From positions 62,001 through 126,000 of the forward strand of contig NZ_QZFU01000013.1 of assembly GCF_003598715.1 (NCBI RefSeq): a stretch of 64,000 nucleotides of DNA, written 5' to 3'. Positions 52,051 to 63,655 of the stretch are shown piece after piece. Both the position numbers and the translations under genes were made by a program. Position 1 is the first letter of the stretch. Each line of letters opens with the position of its first letter. The stretch is from Nocardia panacis (GTDB lineage Bacteria; Actinomycetota; Actinomycetes; Mycobacteriales; Mycobacteriaceae). The notes below the pieces were generated by a model, which made no database searches, was not told the DNA's origin, and saw only the letters and a program-made list of their open reading frames with translations.

Positions 52051-52070
52051 GGATTCTGTGTGTATTCTAA
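52051..52070 (+). promoter_or_regulatory. Shared promoter element, copy before the TetR gene
   Basis: GGATTCTGTGTGTATTCTAA, 27 bp before the TetR start. It matches 18 of 20 bases of the element before the histidine phosphatase gene (55913-55932, minus strand), at 26 bp from that start. TATTCT could be the -10 hexamer. Co-regulation of both ends of the locus is inferred. Confidence 0.5.
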
Positions 52071-52097
52071 TGTTGTGAGTCCAGAAAAGGAGCGAGG

Positions 52098-53186
52098 ATG
52101 GTCCGGCTGACTCGGGCGCAGCAGCAGGAACGCACGCGCGCGTCGGTGCTGACGGCGGCGCGGGAGGAGTTCACCGAGCACGGCTACACCCTGGCGAAGG
52201 TCGACCGGATCGCCGAACGGGCCGAACTGACCCGCGGGGCGGTGTACTCGAACTTCCCGAGCAAACGTGCCCTGTATCTGGCGGTGCTGATCGACACGGT
52301 CGAGAACACCCCTGCGGGTGAACCTTCGACGCCTTCGACGCCTCCGACGTCGCCGGCCGACGCATTGGGCATGTTCGCCAGGATCTGGCTGGAGCGTCTA
52401 CCCCTGGTGGACGACACGACTTCGGGAGGGCGTCTGCAACTGCGCTCGCTGGACGGCGTCGTCGACGACGCGCACGGGCGCGGGGTGCTGGCACAGGTTG
52501 TCCGGCTGGAGGCGTTGCTGCTCGCCACCGCGTTGGAGTCGTGCGAACAGGCTCCGGTGCGGCGGGTACGGCTGGCCGAGCTTGTACTGACGCTGCTGGA
52601 CGGTTCGGGCCATCGGGCCGAGACCGCGCCGGGATCAGGTGACCCATTCGACGTGGCACGCGCGTGTCAGCATCTGGCCGGAATCGATCTCGCCGACACC
52701 TGGGCACCGCCGCACCTGCCCTACATCGCCCCGGCGCGGCCGTGCACGGACACCTGGAATACGCCGACCGGACTCGCGGACCAGATCAGCGGGAATCAGG
52801 TCGACTTCGCCACCGACGGTCTGATCGCGGTGCTGGGGGCAGGTCGTCTCGCCGCCGCCGAGGAAGCTGTCCGTTCCGCGCGGCCCGGCGAGCACGTGAC
52901 GATAGTCGTCGTCACGAACGATCGCGCCGAGACCGGCCGCCTCGTCCGGCTCAGGGTCACCGACCTCGTCGGCTGCCTGCGACGGGTATTCGTGCCCGAG
53001 GTCTGGCGGCACGTTCGACTGGTCCTCGACGACGACGCACTGGCGGCGGCGGCGATCGGCCTGACGAATCCCGACGACGAGACCGAGGCCGCGGTCCGCG
53101 TCCAGGGCAACATGATCGTCGCCAACGCTCAGGGGCGCGGCGCCGCCTACGCGGTATCGAACGCGTCACGGAAGGCCACGACATGA
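52098..53186 (+). CDS. TetR-family regulator with long C-terminal domain
   Basis: 362 residues, far longer than the usual 200. HTH: QQERTRASVLTAAREEFTEHG, KVDRIAERAELTRGAVYSNF. The middle part is a TetR ligand domain. From about residue 215 there is an additional alpha/beta region with GAGRLAAAEEAVRSARPGEH, a VTIVVVTNDRAE strand and RVQGNMIVANAQGRGAAY, which I do not recognise. The stop overlaps the next start (ATGA). Confidence 0.85.
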   Translation: MVRLTRAQQQERTRASVLTAAREEFTEHGYTLAKVDRIAERAELTRGAVYSNFPSKRALYLAVLIDTVENTPAGEPSTPSTPPTSPADALGMFARIWLERLPLVDDTTSGGRLQLRSLDGVVDDAHGRGVLAQVVRLEALLLATALESCEQAPVRRVRLAELVLTLLDGSGHRAETAPGSGDPFDVARACQHLAGIDLADTWAPPHLPYIAPARPCTDTWNTPTGLADQISGNQVDFATDGLIAVLGAGRLAAAEEAVRSARPGEHVTIVVVTNDRAETGRLVRLRVTDLVGCLRRVFVPEVWRHVRLVLDDDALAAAAIGLTNPDDETEAAVRVQGNMIVANAQGRGAAYAVSNASRKATT

Positions 53187-53791
53187 GCGACTCGGGCACG
53201 GACCTGCTGGTACTCCACGCCCTGCGCTGCGTCGGCACCGCCGGCTTGGCCCGCGTGGCCGCGGCCACGGGTCTCGGGGAGTCCCGCGTCGAGTTCGAGC
53301 TGATCGATCTCGTGGCTGCCGGTCTCGTCACCCACATCGCCGATTTCGACGTATGGGCACTGACGGATACCGGCCGGGTAGTGGATGCCGAGCGGATCAC
53401 CGACGAGTTGGAGTCGGCCGGTTCCCGCGCCGCCGTCGCCGCGGCATACGACAGCTTCCTCGTGCTCAACCCGGAACTGCTCGACCTCTGCACGGCATCG
53501 CAGCTCCGGTCCGTCGATGGTGTCATGACCGCCAACGACCACGGCGACCCGTCCTATGACGCCCGCGTCCTCGACCTGTTCACCGAGTTTCACCGGCGCG
53601 CCACCGTCGTCTGCGCCGAACTGTCCGCGACCCTGCCTCGGTTCGACCGCTACCGAATCCGCCTCACCGCAGCCCTCGACCGCACCACCTCCGGCGCGTT
53701 GGAGTACCTGGCCGACAACACCGCGTCCTACCACACCGTGTGGGCTCAGCTTCACGAGGATCTGCTCGCCACACTCGGGATCCCCCGATGA
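53183..53791 (+). CDS. winged-helix regulator-like protein
   Basis: 202 residues from ATG 53183, coupled by ATGA to both neighbours. Residues 1-70 form a winged helix (LLVLHALRCVGTAGLARVAA; GESRVEFELIDLVAAGLVTH; WALTDTGR). The remainder is helical with LDLFTEFHRRATVVCAELS and YHTVWAQLHEDLLATLG. Similar small wHTH proteins precede PEP-utilising enzymes in actinomycetes. Its role, regulator or partner subunit, is unknown. Confidence 0.7.
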   Translation: MSDSGTDLLVLHALRCVGTAGLARVAAATGLGESRVEFELIDLVAAGLVTHIADFDVWALTDTGRVVDAERITDELESAGSRAAVAAAYDSFLVLNPELLDLCTASQLRSVDGVMTANDHGDPSYDARVLDLFTEFHRRATVVCAELSATLPRFDRYRIRLTAALDRTTSGALEYLADNTASYHTVWAQLHEDLLATLGIPR

Positions 53792-55293
53792 GATGGATTC
53801 GACCGCTGACCGCTCGGGCCGAGGAGCCGGCGGAGAGGGTGGGCGGCAAGGCACACGGCCTCGCGGTCCTGCACCGGCTCGGGTTGCCGGTGCCCGCCGG
53901 GTTCGTCGTCACCACCGAGGCATGTCGCGCATTCCTGCGCGCCGGGCATTTTCCCGACGGACTCGACGACGAACTCGCGACAGCCGTGACAGACCTGGAA
54001 GCCGCCACCGGACGCCATTTCGGGGGATCACGGGCGCCGTTGGTGGTGTCGGTTCGCTCCGGGGCGAGCTTGTCGATGCCCGGCATGATGGACACGATCC
54101 TCAACCTGGGGCTTACGACCGAAGCAACCGCCGCGCTGGCGGCCGAGACGGGCGACTCGCGGTTCGCGCAGAGCTCGCGGCAGCGGTTCCTGGCCGGCTT
54201 CGCCGCCGCGATCACGGGTGATCAGCCGATCCCGGACGACGCGAACCGGCAGCTGGAACTGGCGGTGCAGACCGTGTTCTCGTCATGGGACACACCGCGC
54301 GCACGAACCTACCGCGAACTGCATGACATCCCGCATCACCTCGGCACGGCCGTGATCGTCCAGACGATGGTGTTCGGAAACCGCGACGACCACAGCGGCA
54401 CCGGAGTCGCATTCAGCCGTGACCCCAACACCGGCGCGAACGTCCCGTTCGGCGAAGTCCTGTGCGGCCACCTTGGCGAAGATGTCGTCTCCGGCAGATC
54501 ACTGACCCGGCCCCTGCGCGAACTGGCCGACCGGGAGCCTCCGGTGTGGGCCGGCCTGCTCGATGCCCTGAACCGGGTCGAAGGACACTACCGCGACGCA
54601 TGCTATGTCGAGTTCACCTTCCAGGCGGGCGAGCTGTGGATACTGCAGGTCCGGCCGGGCCGGTTCGTCGGAGCCGCCGCGGTCCGCGTCGCCACCGACC
54701 TCGCCGACGACCGCGTCATCGAACGTCACGAAGCGCTGCTCAGGATCTCACCACAGCATCTGCGGCACGTCCGCACACCCCGAATAGCGCCGACCGGGAA
54801 GGCCGACATCCTGGCCCGAGGGCTGGGCGCCTGTCCCGGTGTCGCGGTCGGCCGGGTGGTGACCACGGCCGACAGGGCAGTGCGCATGGCCATGGACGGG
54901 CCGGTCATCCTGGTACGTCCGGAGACCTCCCCGCACGACATGCGCGGCATGGCCGCCGCCGCCGGGATCGTCACCGCCCGTGGCGGGCCTGCCGGCCACG
55001 CTGCGGTCGTCGCACGAGCGATGGGGAAACCCGCTGTCGTGGGGATCACCGACCTCACCGTCGCCGACACCTCGGCGAGCGCAGGCGGACGCACCATCGG
55101 CGAAGGCACCCCCATCACCATCGACGGGACCAGCGGCGAGGTCGCCCTCGGCAGGCCCGGCATCATCACGACCACAGCGGACACCCACCTGCGCCGACTA
55201 CTCGAATGGGCCGACGACGTGTCGGGCGACACCTCCGAACGCGAGGAAACCGAACGCCTCAGCGCCGCCCATGCCGCGCTTCGTCACCAATAG
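53788..55293 (+). CDS. PPDK-like protein without the PEP/pyruvate-binding barrel
   Basis: 501 residues from ATG 53788 (ATGA overlap). Residues 1-330 form the pyruvate phosphate dikinase ATP-grasp region (VGGKAHGLAVLHRLGLPVPAG, VSVRSGASLSMPGMMDTIL, FSRDPNTGANVPFGE, LQVRPGRF). Residues about 370-480 form the swivelling phosphohistidine domain (TARGGPAGHAAVVARAMGKP, His about 404). Complete PPDK (about 880 residues) continues with a TIM barrel that is absent here; the gene stops cleanly. It may autophosphorylate and pass phosphate to another partner, or the barrel may be lost. Not a standard PPDK. Confidence 0.85.
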   Translation: MRWIRPLTARAEEPAERVGGKAHGLAVLHRLGLPVPAGFVVTTEACRAFLRAGHFPDGLDDELATAVTDLEAATGRHFGGSRAPLVVSVRSGASLSMPGMMDTILNLGLTTEATAALAAETGDSRFAQSSRQRFLAGFAAAITGDQPIPDDANRQLELAVQTVFSSWDTPRARTYRELHDIPHHLGTAVIVQTMVFGNRDDHSGTGVAFSRDPNTGANVPFGEVLCGHLGEDVVSGRSLTRPLRELADREPPVWAGLLDALNRVEGHYRDACYVEFTFQAGELWILQVRPGRFVGAAAVRVATDLADDRVIERHEALLRISPQHLRHVRTPRIAPTGKADILARGLGACPGVAVGRVVTTADRAVRMAMDGPVILVRPETSPHDMRGMAAAAGIVTARGGPAGHAAVVARAMGKPAVVGITDLTVADTSASAGGRTIGEGTPITIDGTSGEVALGRPGIITTTADTHLRRLLEWADDVSGDTSEREETERLSAAHAALRHQ

Positions 55294-55298
55294 CGCGC

Positions 55299-55886
55299 TC
55301 ACGGCCGCGCACCGGACCCGAATCCGGTCCACCGCAGCGCGGGCGGGAGATGGCCCATATCGTTGTACATCAACACTGTCGGCGCGACACCGTCGCGATA
55401 CTCGATCGCTGTCAGCGCCGTGTTTGCACAGTTCAGCCCGAGCCACCGCGCCGGTGGCGCGTCGAGGGCATGCCGCACCAGCCACGCCACCGGGTAGGCA
55501 TGGGTGACCAGGACCTCGTGGGTCTCGGTTTCGGCGGGGCGCGCGAACCTGTCGATCAGCGCCTGCGCGAGGCGTGCGCCCGAAGCGGCTTCCGCATTGT
55601 CGTATCCGTCGAAGAATCCCGCCCACGCGGGAGGTATGTCGTCCGGTACGTGCGGCACGTGGTCAACCAGTTCGGCCGCTTCCCGCACGGCGACGCCCGG
55701 CAGGTGCTCACCTACCACCTGAGCGGACCGTGCCGCGCGGGGAAGGGGCGAATGCCACACGGCATCGACGGGCAGGGCGGCCAGACGCTCGCCGAGCAGT
55801 GCCGACTGCCGCTGCCCGATCTCGGTCAACTCGCCGAACGGATCCGCTGCGCCGTGCCGCACCAGATACAAATGCCGAGTCGCCAT
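55299..55886 (-). CDS. histidine phosphatase family protein
   Basis: 195 residues. The RHG motif is HLYLVRHGAADPFGELTEIG at the N terminus, followed by VWHSPLPRAARSAQVV and LVTHAYPVAWLVRHAL with the second catalytic His. This is the phosphoglycerate-mutase-like fold. It is convergent with the PPDK-like gene, and its promoter carries the same element as the TetR promoter at 52051, so it probably belongs to the same functional set. Confidence 0.9.
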   Translation of the reverse strand: MATRHLYLVRHGAADPFGELTEIGQRQSALLGERLAALPVDAVWHSPLPRAARSAQVVGEHLPGVAVREAAELVDHVPHVPDDIPPAWAGFFDGYDNAEAASGARLAQALIDRFARPAETETHEVLVTHAYPVAWLVRHALDAPPARWLGLNCANTALTAIEYRDGVAPTVLMYNDMGHLPPALRWTGFGSGARP

Positions 55887-55912
55887 TGCCAGACCTTCCC
55901 TAGCCTACCAAT

Positions 55913-55932
55913 TTAGAATACTCACAAAATCC
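55913..55932 (-). promoter_or_regulatory. Shared promoter element, copy before the histidine phosphatase
   Basis: Read on the minus strand: GGATTTTGTGAGTATTCTAA, 26 bp before the phosphatase start, 18/20 identical to 52051-52070. It also overlaps an imperfect inverted repeat GAATACTC-N9-GAGTGTTC (55916-55940). Confidence 0.5.
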
Positions 55933-56129
55933 GAGTGTTCACAACATCTGGTTTGGTGAGATGAAGGGCCGACCGAAGATCGGTCGCAGAAGGCGCGCCG
56001 GCCACTGCGCGCTGGCGATCTGGTCCGAAAGCTGTTGCCGCACTTGTGATATCTGCCGATATGCCCGCAGCGACGACAATGGCGTGGTCGTCGGAGCTGC
56101 CGTTGCCGCTGCGGAGGCCCCCGCGGTGG

Positions 56130-56777
56130 TCAGCGGTCCGCCGGGGCCTCGCCGCAGAGCAGGGGTTGCAGGAGTGGGACATACAGGTCGGCGACTTCGT
56201 CTGGAGCGAGTTGGGTGAGCTGGTCGGCTTGGACGGTCGCGTAGAGGGCGGCGAGGCCGAGCAGCACGCCGACAGCCATCTCCGCTCGCAGTGCGGCGCC
56301 GGCGCCGGGGAGGCGGGCGGCGAGGGCGTCGATGACTTGCGTGCGGAAGTTGGCTCGCGCTTGCCCGCCGAGCTCCAAGTGGTGGCGGGAGAATGCGATG
56401 CGCAGGATCGGATCGCGGGTCTGTCCGCGTTGGGTGGCGAGTAGGTGCAGGACCATGTGCCTGGCGAGGCAGTCCAGGGGGGCGTCGAAGAGGGCAGTGG
56501 CGTCGGAGTCGAAGGTGAAGACCTGGGTGAACAGGTGTTCCTTGGTGCCGTAGTACTTCATCACGAGCGCTGGGCTCACGCCTGCGTCGCCGGCGATGGC
56601 GGCGATGGTGGTGTCGGCGTAGGCATGGCGTGCGAAGGCGCGTCGGGCTGCGGCGAGGATGTCCGCGCGGCGGGCGTCGGCGTCACGCGGTCGTGCCTGC
56701 CGGTCGGGCTTCGGCGGATTCTTGGACGTCGTTCGCGAGCGGGCGCTGCGCGGGGAGGCGGAACTCGGTTCGGGCAT
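56130..56777 (-). CDS. TetR/AcrR-family regulator
   Basis: 215 residues from ATG 56777. After a basic, low-complexity N-terminal tail of about 35 residues comes the HTH: RRADILAAARRAFARHAY, TTIAAIAGDAGVSPALVMKYYGTK. The tail overlaps the 3' end of the upstream MFS gene by 95 bp in another frame, and no later start codon precedes the HTH. The two genes are co-transcribed. The likely operator is the tandem repeat at 58245-58290. Confidence 0.88.
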   Translation of the reverse strand: MPEPSSASPRSARSRTTSKNPPKPDRQARPRDADARRADILAAARRAFARHAYADTTIAAIAGDAGVSPALVMKYYGTKEHLFTQVFTFDSDATALFDAPLDCLARHMVLHLLATQRGQTRDPILRIAFSRHHLELGGQARANFRTQVIDALAARLPGAGAALRAEMAVGVLLGLAALYATVQADQLTQLAPDEVADLYVPLLQPLLCGEAPADR

Positions 56778-58230
56778 CTTGTTCAGTCTCCTGGAGGTCG
56801 GAGGAGGGCACGAGTCGCGGTTGGCGCGGGATGAGGCAGGCGGCGGCGCAGGCCAGCAGCGCAACCGCGCCTGCCACGGCGAAGGCCACGCGGTACCCGT
56901 CCAGGGTCGGCGCCGCCACGGCCACGCCCGCCGGGTCGGCGAACAGGCGGGTGTGCTGGACCAGCACCGTGGCGATCACCGCGCTGCACAGGGCCTGCCC
57001 GATGGTGCGCATGAGGACGTTGAGGCCGTTCGCCGCGGCTGTCTGCTCCAGCGGCACCGCCCGCATGATCAGCATGGGCAGGGCGGAGTAGGCGAGCGCC
57101 GTGCCGACCGAGACCACGGCCGCGCCCACGATGACCGCCCACAATTGCCGACTGTCGGCGAAGCGCAAACCATAGCCTGCCGCGATGACCAGCGTGCCCA
57201 AGGTGAGGGTGAGCTTGGGTTCGCGGGCGGCGGACAGGCGGGCGGACAGGGGAGCACACAGCACCATGATCACACCGCTGGGCAACAGACAGACACCCGC
57301 TGCCATCACCGAGAGCGCCAGGCCATACCCGGTGACCAGGGGCGCCTGGACCAGTTGCGCGGTGACGAGGGAGTTGGCGTAGAAGGCGAACCCGGCCAAC
57401 AACGCGGCCAGGTGCGGCAGCGCAACCGCCGGACGCGTCGCGAGGCGCACGTCCACCAGCGGCCGTGCCGCACGGCGCTGCTGGACGGTCCAGCATGTCA
57501 GGATCAGCAGCGCCGCGCCTGACAGACCCAGAATCCGCCAACTGCCCCAACCCCACTCACCCGCCTTGGACAACGCCAGCAGCACAAACACCAGCCCCGC
57601 ACTCAGCCCGCATGCTCCGAGCAGGTCGAAACGCCCCGACGACCGGACCGGCTCCTCCCGCAGCAGCCGCCACGCGAGGGCGAGCACTCCCGTCGAGAGC
57701 ATGGTCATGGCCCAGAACATCGCGTGCCAGTCCGCGTACTGCACCAGCACCGCGGCCAGCGGCAGGCCGAGCGCCGCGCCGACGCCCACTGTCGAACTCA
57801 TCAGCGCCACTGAGGAACCCGTCCGCTGCGGCGGCAGCACACCCCGCAGGAAACTGATCGACAGCGGCACCACTGCCGCGCCCACACCCTGCAGCGCCCG
57901 CCCCGCCAACAGCCACGGGAGATTGCAGGCGAAAGCGCACACCAGTGACCCGGCGGCGAGCGCCCCGAGTGCGAACAGCAGCATCCGCCGCTTGCCGTAC
58001 ATGTCCCCGGCACGCCCGAGCAGCGGGGTGGCGACCGCGCCGGTCAGCAGCGTGAGCGTGACCACCCACCCGATATCGACCGGTCCCGCTCCGGTGAGAC
58101 GGGGCAGTTGTGGCAGCAGCGGTACAACCGCGGTCTGCGCCAGCGTGGTGACGATGCCGCCTGCCGCCAGAACGGCCATGACGCCATGGTCGACGGTCGG
58201 AGACGTCGACGGATGCGAATCAGTGGGCAC
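56683..58230 (-). CDS. MFS multidrug transporter (14-TM DHA2 type)
   Basis: 515 residues from GTG 58230, preceded by GAGGGAG; an in-frame start at 58269 would lie inside the operator. It has about 14 hydrophobic segments, with the motif A-like loop LLGRAGDMYGKRRM, motif B LLAGRALQGVGAAVVPLS and motif C TVGVGAALGLPLAAVL. Such proteins export antiseptics and antibiotics. It is repressed presumably by the co-transcribed TetR. Confidence 0.9.
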   Translation of the reverse strand: MPTDSHPSTSPTVDHGVMAVLAAGGIVTTLAQTAVVPLLPQLPRLTGAGPVDIGWVVTLTLLTGAVATPLLGRAGDMYGKRRMLLFALGALAAGSLVCAFACNLPWLLAGRALQGVGAAVVPLSISFLRGVLPPQRTGSSVALMSSTVGVGAALGLPLAAVLVQYADWHAMFWAMTMLSTGVLALAWRLLREEPVRSSGRFDLLGACGLSAGLVFVLLALSKAGEWGWGSWRILGLSGAALLILTCWTVQQRRAARPLVDVRLATRPAVALPHLAALLAGFAFYANSLVTAQLVQAPLVTGYGLALSVMAAGVCLLPSGVIMVLCAPLSARLSAAREPKLTLTLGTLVIAAGYGLRFADSRQLWAVIVGAAVVSVGTALAYSALPMLIMRAVPLEQTAAANGLNVLMRTIGQALCSAVIATVLVQHTRLFADPAGVAVAAPTLDGYRVAFAVAGAVALLACAAACLIPRQPRLVPSSDLQETEQDARTEFRLPAQRPLANDVQESAEARPAGTTA

Positions 58231-58244
58231 AGCGAAACTCCCTC

Positions 58245-58290
58245 GAAGGTGAATGGCGTTCACCACCATAGGTGAACGCCATTCACCTTC
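58245..58290. promoter_or_regulatory. Tandem TetR operators forming a 46-bp perfect hairpin
   Basis: Perfect 20-bp arms (58245-58264 and 58271-58290) around ACCATA. Within each arm lies an operator GGTGAA-N5-TTCACC (58248-58264 and 58271-58287), centres 23 bp apart. The repeat ends 14 bp before the MFS start, so bound repressor would cover the promoter region. Confidence 0.75.
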
Positions 58291-58725
58291 GCAAGAATGG
58301 TCAGCGGCACCGGCCGGTTGGCGCGACCGACGGATGCGTGGTGAACGCGGCGGCGTCCGGGCCGGTACACCCCTTCGTGAGCACGATCACCCGTAAAGTC
58401 TTGTCCGACATACATTTCTCCCGTTTTCGACAACATCGCGGGCAGCCTCTCGGGACCGATCGACAATCCGGTCCGCGATGCCGAAAACAACGGGGGACCG
58501 AGGGGCGGCAATTGTCCAGCGGCCAACCCCGTTCACTCGCATCAATATCGCTGACGCCGGATCTCGGGAACTGTTCCTCGACCCCCGTTTTGCGCCAAGT
58601 CGGCACCTGTTCCCAGAGTGGGGAACACGCAGAACCTCCGCGTAAGAACCGGCTGATAGGAAGGCGCCACGGTCCGGACCAGCACACAGGCATAGCCGGC
58701 ACGACCATGTCGCATAGGAGGCCCT
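58291..58725 (+). other. 435-bp leader upstream of the terpene synthase
   Basis: I see no convincing gene here; open frames on both strands lack coding character. It contains GGAAC-T-GTTCC at 58567-58577 and TGTTCCC-N6-GGGAACA at 58608-58627, two palindromes built from the same half-site, and an AGGAGG ribosome-binding site at 58716-58721. The repeats are candidate operators for the terpene synthase-P450 unit. Confidence 0.5.
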
Positions 58726-59751
58726 GTGGCGTGTGGCGACCGTCCAGAGCTTGCGCCGGACATCGGTATTCGAACGTACGTCGATTCACCAGCCGGTATC
58801 CGTCTCCCTTTCCCAGTGGATATCAGCCCCGATCTGGCGAATGTCAGGCAATCCCACGAAGAGTGGATGGTCCGCCACCGGATGCTCTCCACCACCGACG
58901 AGTGCGCCTCGGCGCGGTACCGTGACACCGACCTACCGCAGTTGGCGGCACTGGTCTGGCCCTATGCGCGCGGCGCGGACCTGAAACTCGGCTGCGACGT
59001 GGTCGGCTGGACCCTGATATTCGACGACTGGTTCGACTCCGATCCGAAGTCGCGGACAGTCGATGCGGTAATCGAGGCATTGATCCAAGTTCTCGCCGCG
59101 CCGGATCATCCGGTCGAAAGTTCAGCCCCTCCACTGGTGCATGCCTTCGCCGATATCCGGTCACGGTGCAACTCCGGCATGCCCGCGTCCTGGCGCCGCC
59201 GCACGGCACACAACTGGGAGTTCTGCCTGTGCGCCAACGTGCACGAAGCGACCGACCGCAAGCTTGGCCGCATTCCGCCGCTCGACCATTTCCTGTCCCT
59301 GCGTCGAGGCACAGTCTGCCTGGAGAACTACCTCGACCTGTGTGAACGACTCGGCGGATTTCACCTGATTCCCAACGTATTTCACATACCGCAACTGAAA
59401 CAGTTGCGCCGCTTGGCCGCCCTGATCCCGGCACTGACCAACGATGTGGTCACGCTGCCGAAAGAGGAGAACGCAGGCGAGGTCAACAACCTCGTCCTGG
59501 TGCTGCAACAGCAGAATGGCTGCGATCGGGACGAGGCAATCGATGCCGCGCTGGGGTTCATCGCGAAAAAAGTCGCGAAATTTGTGGCGCTTGCGGCTGA
59601 CATACCGAATCTCGCCGAGAGATACCACCTTCCAGCACAGGAACAGCACCGAATCAACCGGTATGTGGACGCGCAGCGTCTATGGATGGGAGGTTTCGAG
59701 GAATGGTCGCGCCGGACCAAGCGGTACACGAATCAACTGACGGAGGCTTGA
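58726..59751 (+). CDS. class I terpene synthase
   Basis: 341 residues from GTG 58726 with AGGAGG 5 bp upstream. The aspartate-rich motif is D100-D-W-F-D104, and the NSE-type triad reads N239-D-V-V-T243-x3-E247. A C-terminal RRTKRY supplies the usual Arg-Tyr. The length and motifs fit bacterial sesqui- or diterpene cyclases that ionise prenyl diphosphates. The product cannot be predicted. The last 49 bp overlap the P450 gene, so both are one transcript. Confidence 0.92.
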   Translation: MACGDRPELAPDIGIRTYVDSPAGIRLPFPVDISPDLANVRQSHEEWMVRHRMLSTTDECASARYRDTDLPQLAALVWPYARGADLKLGCDVVGWTLIFDDWFDSDPKSRTVDAVIEALIQVLAAPDHPVESSAPPLVHAFADIRSRCNSGMPASWRRRTAHNWEFCLCANVHEATDRKLGRIPPLDHFLSLRRGTVCLENYLDLCERLGGFHLIPNVFHIPQLKQLRRLAALIPALTNDVVTLPKEENAGEVNNLVLVLQQQNGCDRDEAIDAALGFIAKKVAKFVALAADIPNLAERYHLPAQEQHRINRYVDAQRLWMGGFEEWSRRTKRYTNQLTEA

Positions 59752-61061
59752 TCCCACCTTTCGCGGGCAAGAAGGCGCCCCTAGCCGGACATGCCCTCGC
59801 ATTCGGCAGAGATCCGCTGGGCTTCCTGCAATCGGCCCGTTCGGAAGGCGATATCGTGCGGCTCCAACTGGGTCCCAAACAGTTCTACCTGCTCAACTCG
59901 CCGACTGTGATTCACAAGGCATTGGTCGAAGATGCGGCGAAATACGGTAAGGGCCTGCTGTTTCAGCGGGTGCGCCCACTGCTCGGCAATGGTCTGGTCA
60001 ACTCCGAAGGCCCCTTCCACGCGCGACAGCGCCGACTGATGCAGCCCGCATTCAATCGAAGACATATCTCGAACTACATCGAACCCATGAATCGCCTCGC
60101 GGAATCGCTCTCGGCCGGTTGGCGCGACGGTGCGACCATCACGCTGACCGACGACCTGCACCGATTGAGTTCGAACGTGATCGCCACGACCATGTTCCCG
60201 GAGATGTCGAGCCGACCGATCGTCGAGGAGTTGCAGCGCTCCCTGGCGATCGTGCTGCGCGGAGTCATCATCAGAACATTGGTTCCCTACCGATTCTGGG
60301 AATTCCTGCCGACGCCGGGCAATCTGAACTACCGGCACGCGATCGGCAGACTCCGGAATGCGACCGCCGAACTCATCGCGGCCGCGCGGGCCGGGGATAT
60401 CGAACCGGACGGATTGCTCGCACTGCTGGTGGCGGCGCGGGACACCGAAACCGGCGCCGCGATGACGGATACACAGTTGCTGGACGAGGTCACCACCTTG
60501 TTCGCGGCAGGCACCGAGACCGCGTCGGTCACGCTCTCCTGGCTGTTCTACGAACTCGCGGGCCACCCCGAGATCGAGGCGCGCCTGCACGCGGAACTGG
60601 ATCAACATCGGCGCATCGACGCGGATACCGTCTATCGACTCGACTACTGTCGTCGCGTAGTCGAGGAGACCCTGCGATTGCACACGCCGACATGGTTTCT
60701 GAGCAGACGCGCGCTCGAAACGGTCCGACTGGACGGCTGGGTGATACCGGCGGGTGCCGAAATCATCTACAGCCCAACGACAATGCATCGCGACCCGAAT
60801 CTGTTCGATGACCCGCTGCGTTTCGACCCGGACCGCTGGTTGCCGCGACGGCGCCCCACCGGCACGTTCATTCCGTTCAACCTCGGCATCCGCAAATGCC
60901 TCGGCGACCATTTCGCGATGACCGAAATGATAGTGACAGTGGCTGTGCTCGCGCGGCGGTGGCGACTGCACCGAATACCGGGACAGACTGTCCGCGAGCA
61001 TATTTCGACGACGGTCCATCCCGGAGACCTCCGAATGCGGACAGCCCTGCGGAGCGCAACC

Positions 61062-61067
<6 letters not shown>
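59703..61067 (+). CDS. cytochrome P450
   Basis: 454 residues from ATG 59703. I-helix FAAGTETASVTLSW, K-helix ExxR in VVEETLRLH, PERF-like FDPDRWLP and heme loop FNLGIRKCLGDH with Cys about 399. The start PPFAGKKAPLAGHALAFGRDPLGFL is typical of bacterial P450s paired with terpene synthases (CYP170/CYP183-like). It probably oxidises the terpene made by the overlapping upstream gene. Its 3' end overlaps the convergent hydrolase by 6 bp. Confidence 0.93.
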
Positions 61068-63478
<2,411 letters not shown>

Positions 63479-63484
63479 GCGATT

Positions 63485-63505
63485 CGGGGGTGGGACTCAC
63501 CCCCG
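63485..63505 (+). terminator. rho-independent terminator after proS
   Basis: Perfect hairpin CGGGGGTG-GGACT-CACCCCCG directly followed by TTTC, 7 bp after the proS stop. Confidence 0.7.
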
Positions 63506-63655
63506 TTTCACTAGTTTCTCGTATGGGGGGTTCCGGTAGTAGTCGTCGAAAACCGACGGCGGCGTTCGTCTCTCGTAGTTCGGGGCGGCTGTCGGTCACG
63601 GCCGGTACGGTCCTTCGGACGGTCACCCACACCCCGCACCGCCTGGAGGACGCCT

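Noticed and set aside
58272..58925. Plus- and minus-strand open frames in the leader of the terpene synthase
   Set aside because: No ribosome-binding site, atypical composition, and one runs into the terpene synthase in another frame.
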